From NCBI RefSeq assembly GCF_901000735.1, contig NC_081546.1, positions 29,345,900 through 29,409,899 on the forward strand: 64,000 nucleotides of DNA. The letters run 5' to 3'. Below are positions 10,187 through 22,187 of the stretch, piece after piece. The position numbers and the translations under genes are program-made. Numbering within the stretch: position 1 is the first letter of the stretch; each line of letters opens with the position of its first letter. This stretch comes from Corylus avellana (Eukaryota; Streptophyta; Magnoliopsida; Fagales; Betulaceae). The notes beneath the pieces are model-generated. The model ran no database searches and had not been told where the DNA came from. It saw nothing but the letters and a program-made list of their open reading frames with translations.

Positions 10187-13105
10187 AAGGTTAATTCAAT
10201 CGCAAAATCTTATAATAGCATTTTCTTTTCGGAATTTGAACGGCTGAGATTCGATTAGATCATATCAGATCATATCAATCCTTTTCCGTTGACCAAAAAA
10301 TCATAGAAAGGTTCAAGTAGTTTCTAAGTTTCTTGAAGAACAGGATTGTTTAGTGTTAGCTAATGTATATATAGGCGATGTGGGATCTAACTATAGACGG
10401 TAAAGGGGTGTTTCTTTTGTGGGTTTTGGGTTTCTTTGAAGTCATATGGACTTGGAATAGATTTCTCTATCTTTTAAACTTAGTTTGATGTTGTGGGGTT
10501 CTTTGTAGTTGTTTCGTCTTGTAATTGTCGATGCAGCAATAAAATCTTTGATTGAGCAATAATCCAAGTATTATTCAGATTGAATCTTTCTTGCTTTTGA
10601 TTTTCTTTGTTGCTGAAATGGAATCCAAGTATTATTCAGATTGGGCATGGTGTTTGTTATCTCTGCTACGAGATTCTAACTTGAACTCCAATGGGAGGGG
10701 CCGAAATTTAATCACCATAGGTGGAAAGTCTTTAACCATTGCAAATGTGCTGTTAGCAGATGTTTTGGGTGATGGGTTTTGAATGCCAAATTTGTAGTGC
10801 ATCCCAGAAAGGCGACATATTCAAGATATCTTCAAGATGCCAAATTTGCGCTCAATTCTAATGTATGCCCTGTTAAGAGGGAAAATGGATGGCTAGAAGA
10901 AAATGACTTCTCTCGGAAAAAAAAAAAAAAAAGAGGTTATCTAAAACGTTAACAGCTTGGAATATATGAAGATGGAAGAGAGAAGAGGAGGAAGATTTTG
11001 AGTTGGTGGCTACAATTGGAAGAAGAATTTGGTTCGTTCTATAATAGTATTTGGAGGTGATCTTACCCACCCGTCCCAAATATCCCAAACAATGAAGGAT
11101 TTTCAAAAGCATTACACAATCTGAGAAATCATATGAAGGACAGTTCCCCGGTAGGATTGGTAATAGATAAAACAAAATGAAATGCAATTGCCAGAGAGCA
11201 TGAGGAAAATGTATTGGCATTTGGCGGAAGTTTCGGTAGCATGGAAGATTGAGATTTCAATGTGTTATAGCTGAAGTTTTGGTAGCACGGAAGGAAGGTT
11301 GTTAGATCGGAAAGCTGAATTGAGGATGCAAAAACGATGCTATATAGTTTACAGTCAAAAGATAAATCAAATGAGACACCTTTAGCTTTACGGAAGGTAG
11401 GATGTTGTATGAAGCAGCTTATCGTTTAGCGGCGAAAGACAAGACGTCAATTCATATCTCATGTTGATAATCTGATTCATTCCTTATATTTCAAATTTGA
11501 TTATGTTGTTTCCGAAGACATAAGACAAGAGCTGGGGCTCAACCAAAAGCCACCTAGAACGATGTAGATACCTTGAATAGTAACCTAAATGATCCATACT
11601 CTTGACGCCTATTGAAAAAGAAGTGATTTTTTCCAGATTTTGAAGACAATTGACAATAATTACCTTTAATTCTTTTACAATTTGTTTACGCATATCAAGA
11701 AGTGATTGGATGGGTTTGGATTTTTGCCTGGATTGCTAGTAATTCATGCAACAAATATGAGAGAGTTCTTAAGAGATTTACCTGTCCAAACAAGTGGGTA
11801 GGCTGGCCACTCTATACAACAAAATTGCTGGAATCTTTATTTGTAATTAGAGCTACATCAAACACTTAAAATTTTTGTTAACATCATCCAATCACATGTT
11901 GATACATGTCAAATTGTAAGTGTTGTAAGTATAGCGTTCTTCACACTGCTAAATGGAGTTAAAATGGTTCTAGAGCAATCCATATTCATTGTAATTTAAA
12001 AATAAGATGAAAAAATTGGAATGTTACGGATGTATATCCATTCATTATTTGTTTTAGCATTATCTATTGGGTTGTTCAATTCATTAGTGTTTCACTGTTT
12101 TAACTTTTGCTAGTTGTTCAATTCAATAGTTGTTTTATTTGTTTACTATTGTGGTGCAGATAGAAGTCTGTCTTATTGACAACAGGTCATGTTTATCTCT
12201 TTTATGTTGCTATTTGGGTAGGATTAGGTTTATCTCTTTCAGGAGTTTAGCTGTCAGCAGGTTAGGTTGTTGAGTCATGAGTCAGATGTAAGTCCTGTTC
12301 ACGCGGGACTCTATTTGTAGTGTATTTCGTTATTTGAGTGCTACATTACCATGGAATTAAATTAAGAGTCAAGTAAATTATTAAACATTGCGTTTATAAG
12401 AGTTGAGAACACATCTAATTTCTCATATGAGTTATAAGATTCATCGAAAATCCTATCAAATATTTCTTGTTAATTTCTCATCCCACATTACGTACACAGG
12501 TAACATGGAACTTTTTGTTTAGACATGAGATTTTAAAAACTCCATCGTGTAAGTTAAAAGGGCAAAGTATTTCTCCAAATTAGTTGAAGAATGTTTTTCA
12601 AATCCAATCTATTAAATTAACATTGACATGTGTCAAATTAAAAATGCACATGATTCTAACATGCATTAATTTGGCACTTTAAAGCATTGAAGTTAGAGGA
12701 CATCCATTAACTTATGGACCTGCTAGGTCATCTCTCAATTTATTAGCATATTAATTGAATGATTAAATTTATTATTTTTTATAAACTTCAACTCTTGAGA
12801 TAAATAATGATTTACCATAGTATTAGTCCATAGAGAAGTCCTAAAACAAACTAGAAGCTAATCTTGCTCCTGGGGTCCGTGAATCCTCAATAGGAAGTCA
12901 GATTATGATCATGTCTACACATTTATAAAAAGAGAATATTCAATGTGGATGGTGATTCTCCCCTATAACCTTTTTCCTTATTCAATTAGAAAAAAGAAAA
13001 TGTGGATGGTGATTATAAGAAGAGAATACCCTAAATGACTATTTTTATACTCTCTGTATAGGACCTTTGAAGCTCCATTGAATAATGGCTTTGCCTCTCA
13101 TTGGT
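10187..13105. other. Intergenic, no gene seen
   Basis: Reading frames of 70-115 codons (for example 10873-11220 on the minus strand) have no family-like motifs and look accidental. The region is AT-rich unique sequence with no obvious element borders. Confidence 0.5.
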
Positions 13106-16100
13106 TTAGGCACCTTCCACCTCTCCTGCAGGTACTATGCTCTTCCAGAACCAGTGCTTCCTCCACATGAATATCATCTCCTCAATGGGAACTCCCTTGG
13201 TTTCAGGTAGGAATATGTAAACAAAGATGGTCATGATGGTAATCCAGCCAGCAAAGAAGAGGAAGATGCCAAACTTGAATGCACAGAGAAGGGAAAGGAA
13301 AGCCTGAGCTATTATGAACGTGAACAGGAGGTTTACTGCTACTGTAATGCTTTGTCCAGCTGACCGAGTTTCTAAGGGGAATATCTCACTTGGCACCGTC
13401 CACCCAAGAGGACCCCATGAATATCCAAAAGCTAGGACAAAGAGGCAAATGAAGAACACCACCAATATTGAGAAACCTTTTGTTAGTTCTTGATCTTTGC
13501 CAAACTTCAGCCCCAAGATTATCGCAACTATCACCTGTCTCACGTACACAAAGAATGATTAATTAGTTCGGTTTCACGACCTTTGCTTTGATATCATGTT
13601 AAATAACAACTTATCTAAAAAACTTAAGCTAATATAAAAGAATTGATTTAATCATTTAATTGATGCTTTAACAATATCAGTCGATAAGGTGCCTACTGTT
13701 TTTTTCTTTGTTATATAGATTGGAAGGAACCAAGGAACTCTATAGCTCATAAACCAACAAAGATGAACTTTCTGCATGTGTTGTGAATTAATATGATTAT
13801 TCCATTAAAATTTGTAGAATTTCCGGTAAACAAGATTGTTGCCCATGTAAAGAAAATGCTCATGTTTCTCTTACTGAACGGAAATGGAGTAAATTTAATC
13901 TAATGATGATTTTAGAAGTCATCTAATGGAGCATGAAAATGGGCGTGGGAAGGTGGTAGTGTGTGTAGGATTAATCGAAGGGAAATATTGTCAAATCCAT
14001 GTTCTGTGAAGCAACATAAAAATGACTGCACTACTCAGAATCTTTAGTACTAGTTTTGATTTTACTCTTCCTGGAAGTAATATTACCACCTAACTACTTA
14101 AGAGTGTTGAATCTTTTACCTGGCATGCAATCATTTGAATTCCGCCGGTTATGAGTAAAAACCTTCGACCCAGTTTATCTACTGCTGCAATAGAAATCAG
14201 TGTAGATGAAGCAAGAACTGCCCCAGTCAAAGCTGAGGAATAGAGAGAAGCATTGCCACCAAATCCCATACTCTGAAACAGCACAGGAGCATAGAAGAGA
14301 ATTGAATTTATGCCTGTGAGGATCTGGAACATTGGCATGAAGATTGCCATAACTAATTGTGGTCTGTTCCTTCTTTCAAGGATGTTACGAAAGGGATGCT
14401 TTATTGAGTTTGCAAGCTCACTTGCATCCATCATGTCTTCAAACTCTGCATCAACATTTTTGGTTCCTCTGATCTTTTCAAGGACATGTCTCCCTTTCTC
14501 CTTCTGTCCTTGCTCAATTAAGCTGTTAGGTGTCTCAGGAACAAACAGTCCTCCTATTGTCATCAACAGAGCTGGAAAAGCAGCCAAGCCAAGAGAGAGC
14601 CTCCATCCCCAAGGTTGAAGCTTTTGTGTTCCATAATTGATCATGTTTGCTGTAAATATCCCAAGTGTAGTTGCTAACTGAAACATCATGTTCAGGCCTC
14701 CTCGAAGATGTGTTGGTGCCATTTCTGATAAATATAGTGGAACTGCCTTTAAAACAACCATGAAGATGAGTAAGTCATGTGTTCTCGAATATTGAAACCA
14801 TTTTGGGCTCGTTTGGTAATGCTTTTTAGAGGGTACTTTTTGCTTTTTTGTTATGATGTAACATGAAGGTGAAAGTAGTTTTTGAGTGGTTTATGCGTAT
14901 CCTAAAAAAACATTAGCAAACGAGCCGTATGTTTCTGATCTAACACTTTAAAAGTTAGGCGAAACAGGATACCTGATTTCCAAAGCCAATACCAACACCA
15001 AGCATGATTCTACCCAAAAGAAGCATTGCCATATTCATGGCAGAAGCATTTAGAGTCGCTCCGACAAGAAAACTGATTCCACCACAGACTATACTTATGC
15101 GGCGTCCATACTTCCTTGTGATAGGAGAAGCCACCACAGATGCAACCAAACCAGCAAGGTATAAAGAAGATGTAAATGCTGCAAGCCCCTGGTTGTTGTA
15201 CTTGCAGTAGTGGCTTTCATGAGCATGCTGCTTCCTTATATAAACTGTATGGAAGAATTTCTCAAGAAATGCGTCCATCGATGTCACTCCTCCTGTTCAT
15301 CATAAAATAGCATTTAGCAACTGGTTAGAACACACAACCACACCCTCTCTTTGTCATGAAGAATCCATTTTCCGTGTTAAATCACCACTTATCCAAAAAG
15401 CTTATCTCAAAATCATTATACTGCTTCTGTGTTTGTTGATTGATAGTTCATGATCATGAAAATAAAACTTGGGTTTCCATAATTTTGATATGAAGGTAAT
15501 TCAAAGTTCTATCTTTGGCATATCTCTCTTCCCTTTTTAATAAAGTAGAAACCTGTCCAATTTTCATCATAAGCGAAAGCTATCATCATTAAGTTCAGTT
15601 AAAGATAAACCAATATGGGTTTGCTCTGTATTAAAAGGGAAAGTATAGAATTTGATTCTACAATTGTTTCCTTTTTTTGTCTCAAATTAGACCAGAAGAT
15701 TAAGATTTTGATAGTTAGTCTATTTATTTTCCAAAATGAAGCAACATGCATCCTCTCCTTTATTTATTCCTTTGGGTTTTTTTGGCGAGGCTGCTGTCCA
15801 GAATCTGAGCTGGAGCAGACACAAGCATGAGAACAGATTTTTTTCTGCTATAATTTCAGGATCTGATTTTCCCTGTAGCATCAAATGCAGACTGAAGCTG
15901 GAGTATAGTTATAAACTTGAGAAATTTCTTAGCTGGTATACAGGTTAACACTGGGGATCCAATGAAAAAAAAAAAAAAAAAAAAAAAATCGAAGACAACT
16001 GGTATCTATCAGAATATCTCCTACGTTTCAATGGGAATCAAAATTAATTTGGAAAAACTGGTATCAACAACTCTTTCTTTCCACCCCAAAGAAAGCAGCA

Positions 16101-16508
16101 TCTGAAAAGAATGTGGTATCTGTTTTTCTTGACAGATATGCAACACTCTTCACGTGACAGCTGAACTTTTCACTGTTCACTTCTTAATTCATCAAAAGAC
16201 AAAAAGAAAATTCGTCATTGCCATTTGCTAGACACCCAAAAGTTCATTGCATGAAAGCCTTTGGCAGACTCCACCAAAGTAATCATCGGAAAAGCCAAAA
16301 AAAAAAAAAAAACATAACTAATTTATGAAAATTATGACTAAAAAAATAGAATAAAAAAGTAACCTGAAATTCCAACATCATAGCCGAAAATTGAGCCACC
16401 AATAGCAGCAACGGCGCAGGCAATGATCACATATAAAGTGACCCTTCCTTGGTATTGTCCAGCTCTCTCTTTGGCCACACCGGCCGGATGAAAAGACCCA
16501 CCTGCCAT
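13106..16508 (-). CDS. STP7: Sugar transport protein 7-like hexose/H+ symporter (four exons)
   Basis: Exons are 16364-16508, 14973-15292, 14120-14746 and 13106-13534. All introns are GT-AG and in phase, giving 506 residues, the usual STP length. The start [15 protein letters not shown] matches the family. The protein is a 12-helix MFS sugar porter of the plasma membrane that imports monosaccharides with protons. Visible hallmarks: [13 protein letters not shown] in helix 1, KYGRR in the helix 2-3 loop, PETPNSL after helix 6, [17 protein letters not shown] in helix 7 (sugar-contacting Q and N), DKLGRR in the helix 8-9 loop and LPETKG after helix 12. The sequence follows Arabidopsis STP7 almost throughout. 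A (TA)n tract lies about 220 bp upstream of the start and a small MITE sits in intron 2. I see no disruption. Confidence 0.95.
14805..14926. mobile_element. MITE of about 120 bp in STP7 intron 2
   Basis: The terminal inverted repeats GGCTCGTTTGGTAATG and (reverse complement of the right end) GGCTCGTTTGCTAATG match at 15 of 16 bases. The interior has the ATGATGTAACATGAAGG block, also partly seen near 30690. No clear target-site duplication was found. It lies wholly inside the intron, so the transcript should splice normally. Confidence 0.7.
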
Positions 16509-16759
16509 CTCCAAAGACCTTGCCTTCTCTTCCTTTCAGAACCTCACCAATATCAACCCTTCAGGAATGAGCACACTCTGCTTGAGTTCTTGTAAGGTTG
16601 CAGCAGTGGGGGTGAACAAAAACTCCTCCCCACTAACTATATCAATGGAAGGATTTCTCAAGTGCTTCACTTGGGTCCAGACAAATACCTCTGTTCATTT
16701 GTCTGTCTGGTTGGAAAACATAGTGTGTATATATATATATATATATATATACATACATG

Positions 16760-17322
16760 AGTTTTTTCCCTTTTTTTTTTCAAAAAAAAAAAAAAAAAAA
16801 GGCTTTGGATAGTTGTACTTATTAGACTAAATTTGTGTAAAGAAATTCCCAGTACAAGAAATATATGGTATGGATCAAAAGGAGTCCTCGTTTAACATGA
16901 ATCCATATGTCCGCCACCCAATATTACAAGATAAGTCAAACTTCAGAGTTTTACTACTATATATTCAGTTTCTTTCCTTTGATATTTTACACGTCATATA
17001 CCAATTTGTATGTGCTAATGGAACAAAAAATCGATTATTTACAAGAATTTTTAGTGAAAAATGTTGTTGATGATGCAGTTTGTCGCACCGTTGAATTCAG
17101 ACAATGGATCCATTTGAAGGGTAGGCTAAGTCGGAAACGGGTTTATATTTCTTTTAACGGGAAATAGTCTAAAAATTGATTAACACTATCATACTAACGT
17201 AACAAAATAATTATAAAATTAAAATATAATTTCTAGAATTTTTATATTTGGAAGTCAATGGTAGTGGGTATTGGCCATGAATTTGTGAGTACAATGTTAG
17301 AGATCCACGGTTCAAGGACAAG

Positions 17323-17358
<36 letters not shown>

Positions 17359-18011
17359 TCAAAATGATTTTTGATCAATGAGATGGACGGTTGGCCTCAA
17401 TGAGCAGTTCATTCTCCTTTGATAACACAAAAAAGAAATTATGCTTACACCATAAATAAAGACATTCATAAACTTTCTTCCCTTTTAAATTGAGTTATAA
17501 GACTTGGAGCTCCAATTAGGTTTAATAAAATTGACGTATGTGATTTTTATATGCATTTTTAATAAAACTAACAGAGTATGTAATGTTCGTCCTTAGAGCA
17601 TGATTGCGACTAAAAATTAAAGAAAAGTTATTAGTCTGTCATTCATGTTAGCTATGAGAGAGATATTTGTAAAATATTCCCACCAAAAGATCACTTGGAT
17701 CCAACCGAAAGAAAATATAATTTTATGAAAATATAAAATGAAAGCGGAATAAAAATATATATATATATATATATGTCCAAATCTCTTAAATTAAATATTC
17801 TAATATATATTCTAACACCAACTTGTATATATTAATCTCATGAATTCAAATCATTCAACTTTAGAGCAAATGGAATTTGAGTCCAACTAAATAATGAATT
17901 TAATTGGTGCATGCATAAATAGCCATCATTCGTCATGTGAGATGAGATTGAGATAGGGGAGGCAAAGAAATCATGCGAATGGGAAGAACAATATTTGTCA
18001 AACTTTATGAC
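16760..18011. other. Intergenic upstream of STP7
   Basis: This stretch contains A-runs, a (GA)n tract at about 17325-17354 and a (TA)n tract at about 17757-17774. The STP7 promoter must lie at the left edge, but no single element can be singled out. No gene is seen. Confidence 0.5.
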
Positions 18012-18026
18012 TGAAGTTGGCCTATA

Positions 18027-18325
18027 GTAGTTATAAAGGTTAGAGGGGGAGGCCAATTATAGCTATCATACTTAGGCGTGATTATAGTAGTACTAACCCG
18101 TGAGGCGCCACTTAGAAGAGACCTAGACGGTGGGAATCGCAGGCGCTCCTTCAAAACCAATCAAGCTATAGCTTAACACTCGCCACACCAGGGCATTAAT
18201 GAGACTCAAGTTGGCTAACACTAATAGGCTAAGGGATTCCCATTGTGGGAGTCGAACCCAGGCCCTAGTGCATACCCAACTTCATGGGAATTCCCTTAAG
18301 ACCATTGAACTACCACCCTTGGTGG
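18027..18325 (-). mobile_element. 299-bp tRNA-derived SINE with 15-bp target-site duplication
   Basis: Read on the minus strand it starts with a tRNA-like head: GGTGGTAGTTCAATGG (box A) and, about 55 bp on, GGTTCGACTCCC (box B). A tRNA-unrelated body of about 200 bp follows. The perfect direct repeat TGAAGTTGGCCTATA flanks it at 18012-18026 and 18326-18340. Length, promoter boxes and duplication together make a SINE near certain. It differs from the 94-bp family at 1714. Confidence 0.85.
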
Positions 18326-19304
18326 TGAAGTTGGCCTATATATATTGCTTGTATATTACTCCTATTTTATTTATTTATGAATTATATTACTTATATTCAC
18401 ATTGCATTTGGTAGTGAATGATGAATTTAGATTTTCTATAATTTTCTATTTGAAATAGAGGGGACTGTAGAGAGTCATGAGCCTGAATAGGTGTGCTGCA
18501 ACCCGCCCTTCTCCTCGGATAGATAGACTCTCTTATATTTATTATCTAAATTACTAATAATTCAGACAATAAATTGTTAAAGATTCGGATCTCATAACTC
18601 CTACCCAAATTCAAAAAACAAATAAAATTGTTAAAATTTTTAATTGTTGGAGATCTCAGTCCGCCGATAAATGATAGAGTTGTTGTACAAGTGATTCACA
18701 CCCATAACTTCCTATCAAAACCAAGAGAGAAATATATCCCACTTTGTTTAAAAATATTATGTCTATTTCGAGTGTGACAGAGAGATATTAGAGAAAAAGA
18801 GCCCTCCTATAACTTTTCATAGTCTAACTTTTGAGTTGTACTTATCAGAAAAAGAAAAAGAAAATTGTGTAAGTTGCATGTGTTTGTTTCATACATGATT
18901 CTGATTCTCCTTGAGAATAAAATTTTCTTTTAAATTAGATTCGAAGAAATTTTCAATTAACCTAATATAATAAATTGACAAGTGTTCTTAATAGGATAAT
19001 CAGATAGTCATGTCAATTTAAAAAAACCCTAAATGGATGTCACTTGAGGAAATTTTCCAAATAGCAAAGGAAGTGCTCTGTTTCACGAAATACTCTTCTC
19101 AATTAATAATCTATGATGAAAACATGATCAAGTATTTCTAGAATAAATGTTTGTTTTTATTTATAAATTAATTATATATGCATTGAGTGCATTTTGAACC
19201 AATAATTTCATTTTCTACCTTTTAATAGTAATAATAATAATAATAAAAAAAAAAAAACGTCATTTAAACTCTCTAATGGTCTAAATTAGATTTTATAGAT
19301 TTTA

Positions 19305-19821
19305 GGGTAAAGTCCTCTTAACCCCCTCAAACTACTATTCCAATTATAATTTCCCCCCAAACTATCAATTACGATAATTTACCCTCCTAAAGTATAAAAA
19401 CAATGGCAATGTACCCCATAATGCTAGTAAAATGACAAAATTACCCTTACTAAAATAAAAACAAAAATACTAACATTTATAAAAAACAACTAAAATTTCT
19501 AAGAGGTGCTGGACCATCCCTGGATGGTGGCCAGACCACCCTTAGGTAACTGAGGATGGTCCAGCCACCCACCAGGGGGTGGATTAGTCAACCCGAGCCA
19601 TTTCCGAGGGTAGCTGAACCGTCCCCAGTTAAAATGAATTAATTGGGGATGGTTGGCCCATGGGGTGGCCGACTCACCCCCAAGGGCCATGGAGCCACCC
19701 CTAGGTCAAAAATAGGATGGCCAGCCACCTTTTTTTTTTTTTTTTTTATTATTATTCATTTTTGGCCTGGTTTGGCACCCCAAGGGCCATAGGTGGCGGT
19801 TACCCAAAATGGCTAGACAGC

Positions 19822-19860
<39 letters not shown>

Positions 19861-20076
19861 AAATTTTTTCTTTAAAAAAATTAATTTTTTTTTTTAAATT
19901 GTTGGATATTTTTGTCTTATTGAAATTTATATATGAGTAATTTTGTCATTTTACTAGCATTGAGAGTTATATTGTCATTGTTTTGAAAGTTTGTAGGGTA
20001 AATTGTCGTAATTAATAATTTATGAAAGAGATTGTTATTGATGTGATAGTTTGAGGAGATTAAGAGGATTTTATCC
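19305..20076. mobile_element. Foldback Mutator-type MITE, 772 bp
   Basis: The ends GGGTAAAGTCCTCTTAA and GGATAAAATCCTCTTAA (right end reversed) open inverted repeats of about 150 bp or more; both arms contain TGCTAGTAAAATGACAAAATTAC. The centre has inverted GGTGGCC/CCACCC blocks and long T-runs. A 9-bp duplication with one mismatch flanks it (TAGATTTTA at 19296-19304, AAGATTTTA at 20077-20085), the length made by Mutator-type transposases. It has no coding capacity. Confidence 0.8.
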
Positions 20077-20085
20077 AAGATTTTA

Positions 20086-22187
20086 TGAGAAGGTTCATTC
20101 TCTCTCTCTTCCCCTCTATCCATCTTCCTTTTCATTGGATGATAGTGATTGTGTTTGACAAAAAGAAAAAAGATATTCTGGGTGCCAAAGTCAATTTAGG
20201 AAATTTCTTGAACAATTTGAGGGCTATCACTAGTCCATTTAAAATGAATTAATTACACTTTAATATCATGTGGACCCAACCTCTATTGTCTTTAACATGA
20301 GGTACGTGCCTATTGTTTGATCCCATAAATATACTAGGCTACCATTTTTTTAATTGTGTAAGACACGGAAAAATTCTGTTTATATTTACGTTATTATTTC
20401 AATTGAAACTTTTTAGAATCACTTATAAACTCTAGATTGTGTTTGACCCGCCATTTTACAGGCCAAACTATAATTTTAAACAGAATCATGAAAAAAATTC
20501 GGTTTAGAAGTGCGTTTTAAAAATGATAGTTTAAGCAAGGAAGCGTGTTTTAAAAAACGTATGATTTTAAAGGTTGAACTGTGATTTTACTACATGCTTA
20601 ATTATGTTTTATTAATTGTATTTTTAAATCATTATTTTTCATACTGCCAGGAAACCAAACGTAGGGTGGAAAATGAAAATGAGAGTATGATGTATACCAT
20701 GAAACTTTCAATAGTCAGTCTTGGTAGGCATGGGAGATTTTTTCCTAAGAGTTCGGCGGCTCAAAATATTATAGTGATACTTGACACAAGATGCCATCAT
20801 CATGATTACAGAAATTAATATTATAATTTGGTATCATATATTATAAAATTTGACAAAAATTACACATAAATCCCCTTGGAATTCTAAATTCTAGGTTAAG
20901 TTTTTTATTATTTATTTTTTTTATTTTTAATTAATTAATTATTATTTTTTTATAATTTTAAAAATCAAAATCCCAAAAATTTGAAAACTAATATATATAC
21001 ATTTTCTCTTTCATTTTCTTTCCCTAACCTTTGATTTTCATTAAGATCTATAGACAGAAGCCCGTCTGCCTTTAAGATTTGTTCACATTTGCCGAGTCCT
21101 CTACAACAACTCTTCATCTTTAGAAAGATAGTTTTGAAATTCAATTTTGTTCAATAACATTTTGGCTATAAAAGAGTACTAATCCATGAAAATAATGCCA
21201 AAATAACCGTTTCTAAAATGGGCTAGGGCAAATTCCGTAGCTTTATAATCATGTCCACACAAAACACAAGTTGGAGTGCCACATCAGTAATCAGAGACGC
21301 GTGACACTTTCAACTTATATTCTGTGCACACATGCACAGAATACAGAAAAAAACAGTAAAACGATGCGAACCAATATTACCATGACAAAGAGCCCTTATT
21401 AACTACATAAAAGCAATATTGAAACATCTTTGAGATTTTGAGATTATGGGGGTTTTAATTGCAATTTGAAAGCATTCTAAAACTCTAAGAATATTTGTGT
21501 AATTTACCCTAAAACTCAGTAAGTGGAAACAAAAAATGCTTTTCTTGACTCCATCAACAGTTGACTCCAAGTTTCATTTTGCAAATTTTCATTTATTTTT
21601 GCACGTCGCATTACAATATTACTAGTAAGTATTATTGAATTTTAATATTTAATAATCCTATATTTTAGAACAATATGTTTAAATCCAATCTCTTATCATT
21701 ATCATCGTCATCATGATCATCATCACTTCCTTGAAATCGCTTCTACACCTCATCTTTTCTTATTCCTATTCACCATTATTATTATTTTTCAATTGGAGTT
21801 GAAGCCTCTAAAAGCAATGATGCAGCTCATATTAGTCATACAATTGATTAAGTAATGCCAATGTAAATTTGACTGAGGTGGCCAGATTTATTAAGTTGAG
21901 TGCATTTAGGATAACTTTCCTCTATTTCCTCTATTAAACGGACACGCATCTTTAAAATATTGTCAGTTTAATAGATTGGGTAGTTTACAACTCGTCAACT
22001 TTATGCAAATTTCCTTTTGGAAATTGCATTTTCAAGGTAACAAGCATACATGTCAAAGAATTTTTGCAAAATACTCATTTTTGATGAATCTTCAATTCTC
22101 CAGATTTTAGCATCACTACCAGATATACAACCAGATTTTGTGAGGATCAGATGATGTGGAGCTTAATATACATGATCACCTTCCTAC
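20086..22187. other. Intergenic between foldback element and AMK5
   Basis: AT-rich. The part at about 20420-20595 has repeated GTGTTTT/AAAACG blocks and may be a decayed MITE. No gene is seen. The AMK5 3' UTR should extend a few hundred bases into the right edge. Confidence 0.45.

Noticed and set aside
10873..11220. 115-codon frame on the minus strand
   Set aside because: It is hydrophobic low-complexity translation of A/T-rich DNA with a run of Phe from a poly(A) tract, with no family motif and no splice context.
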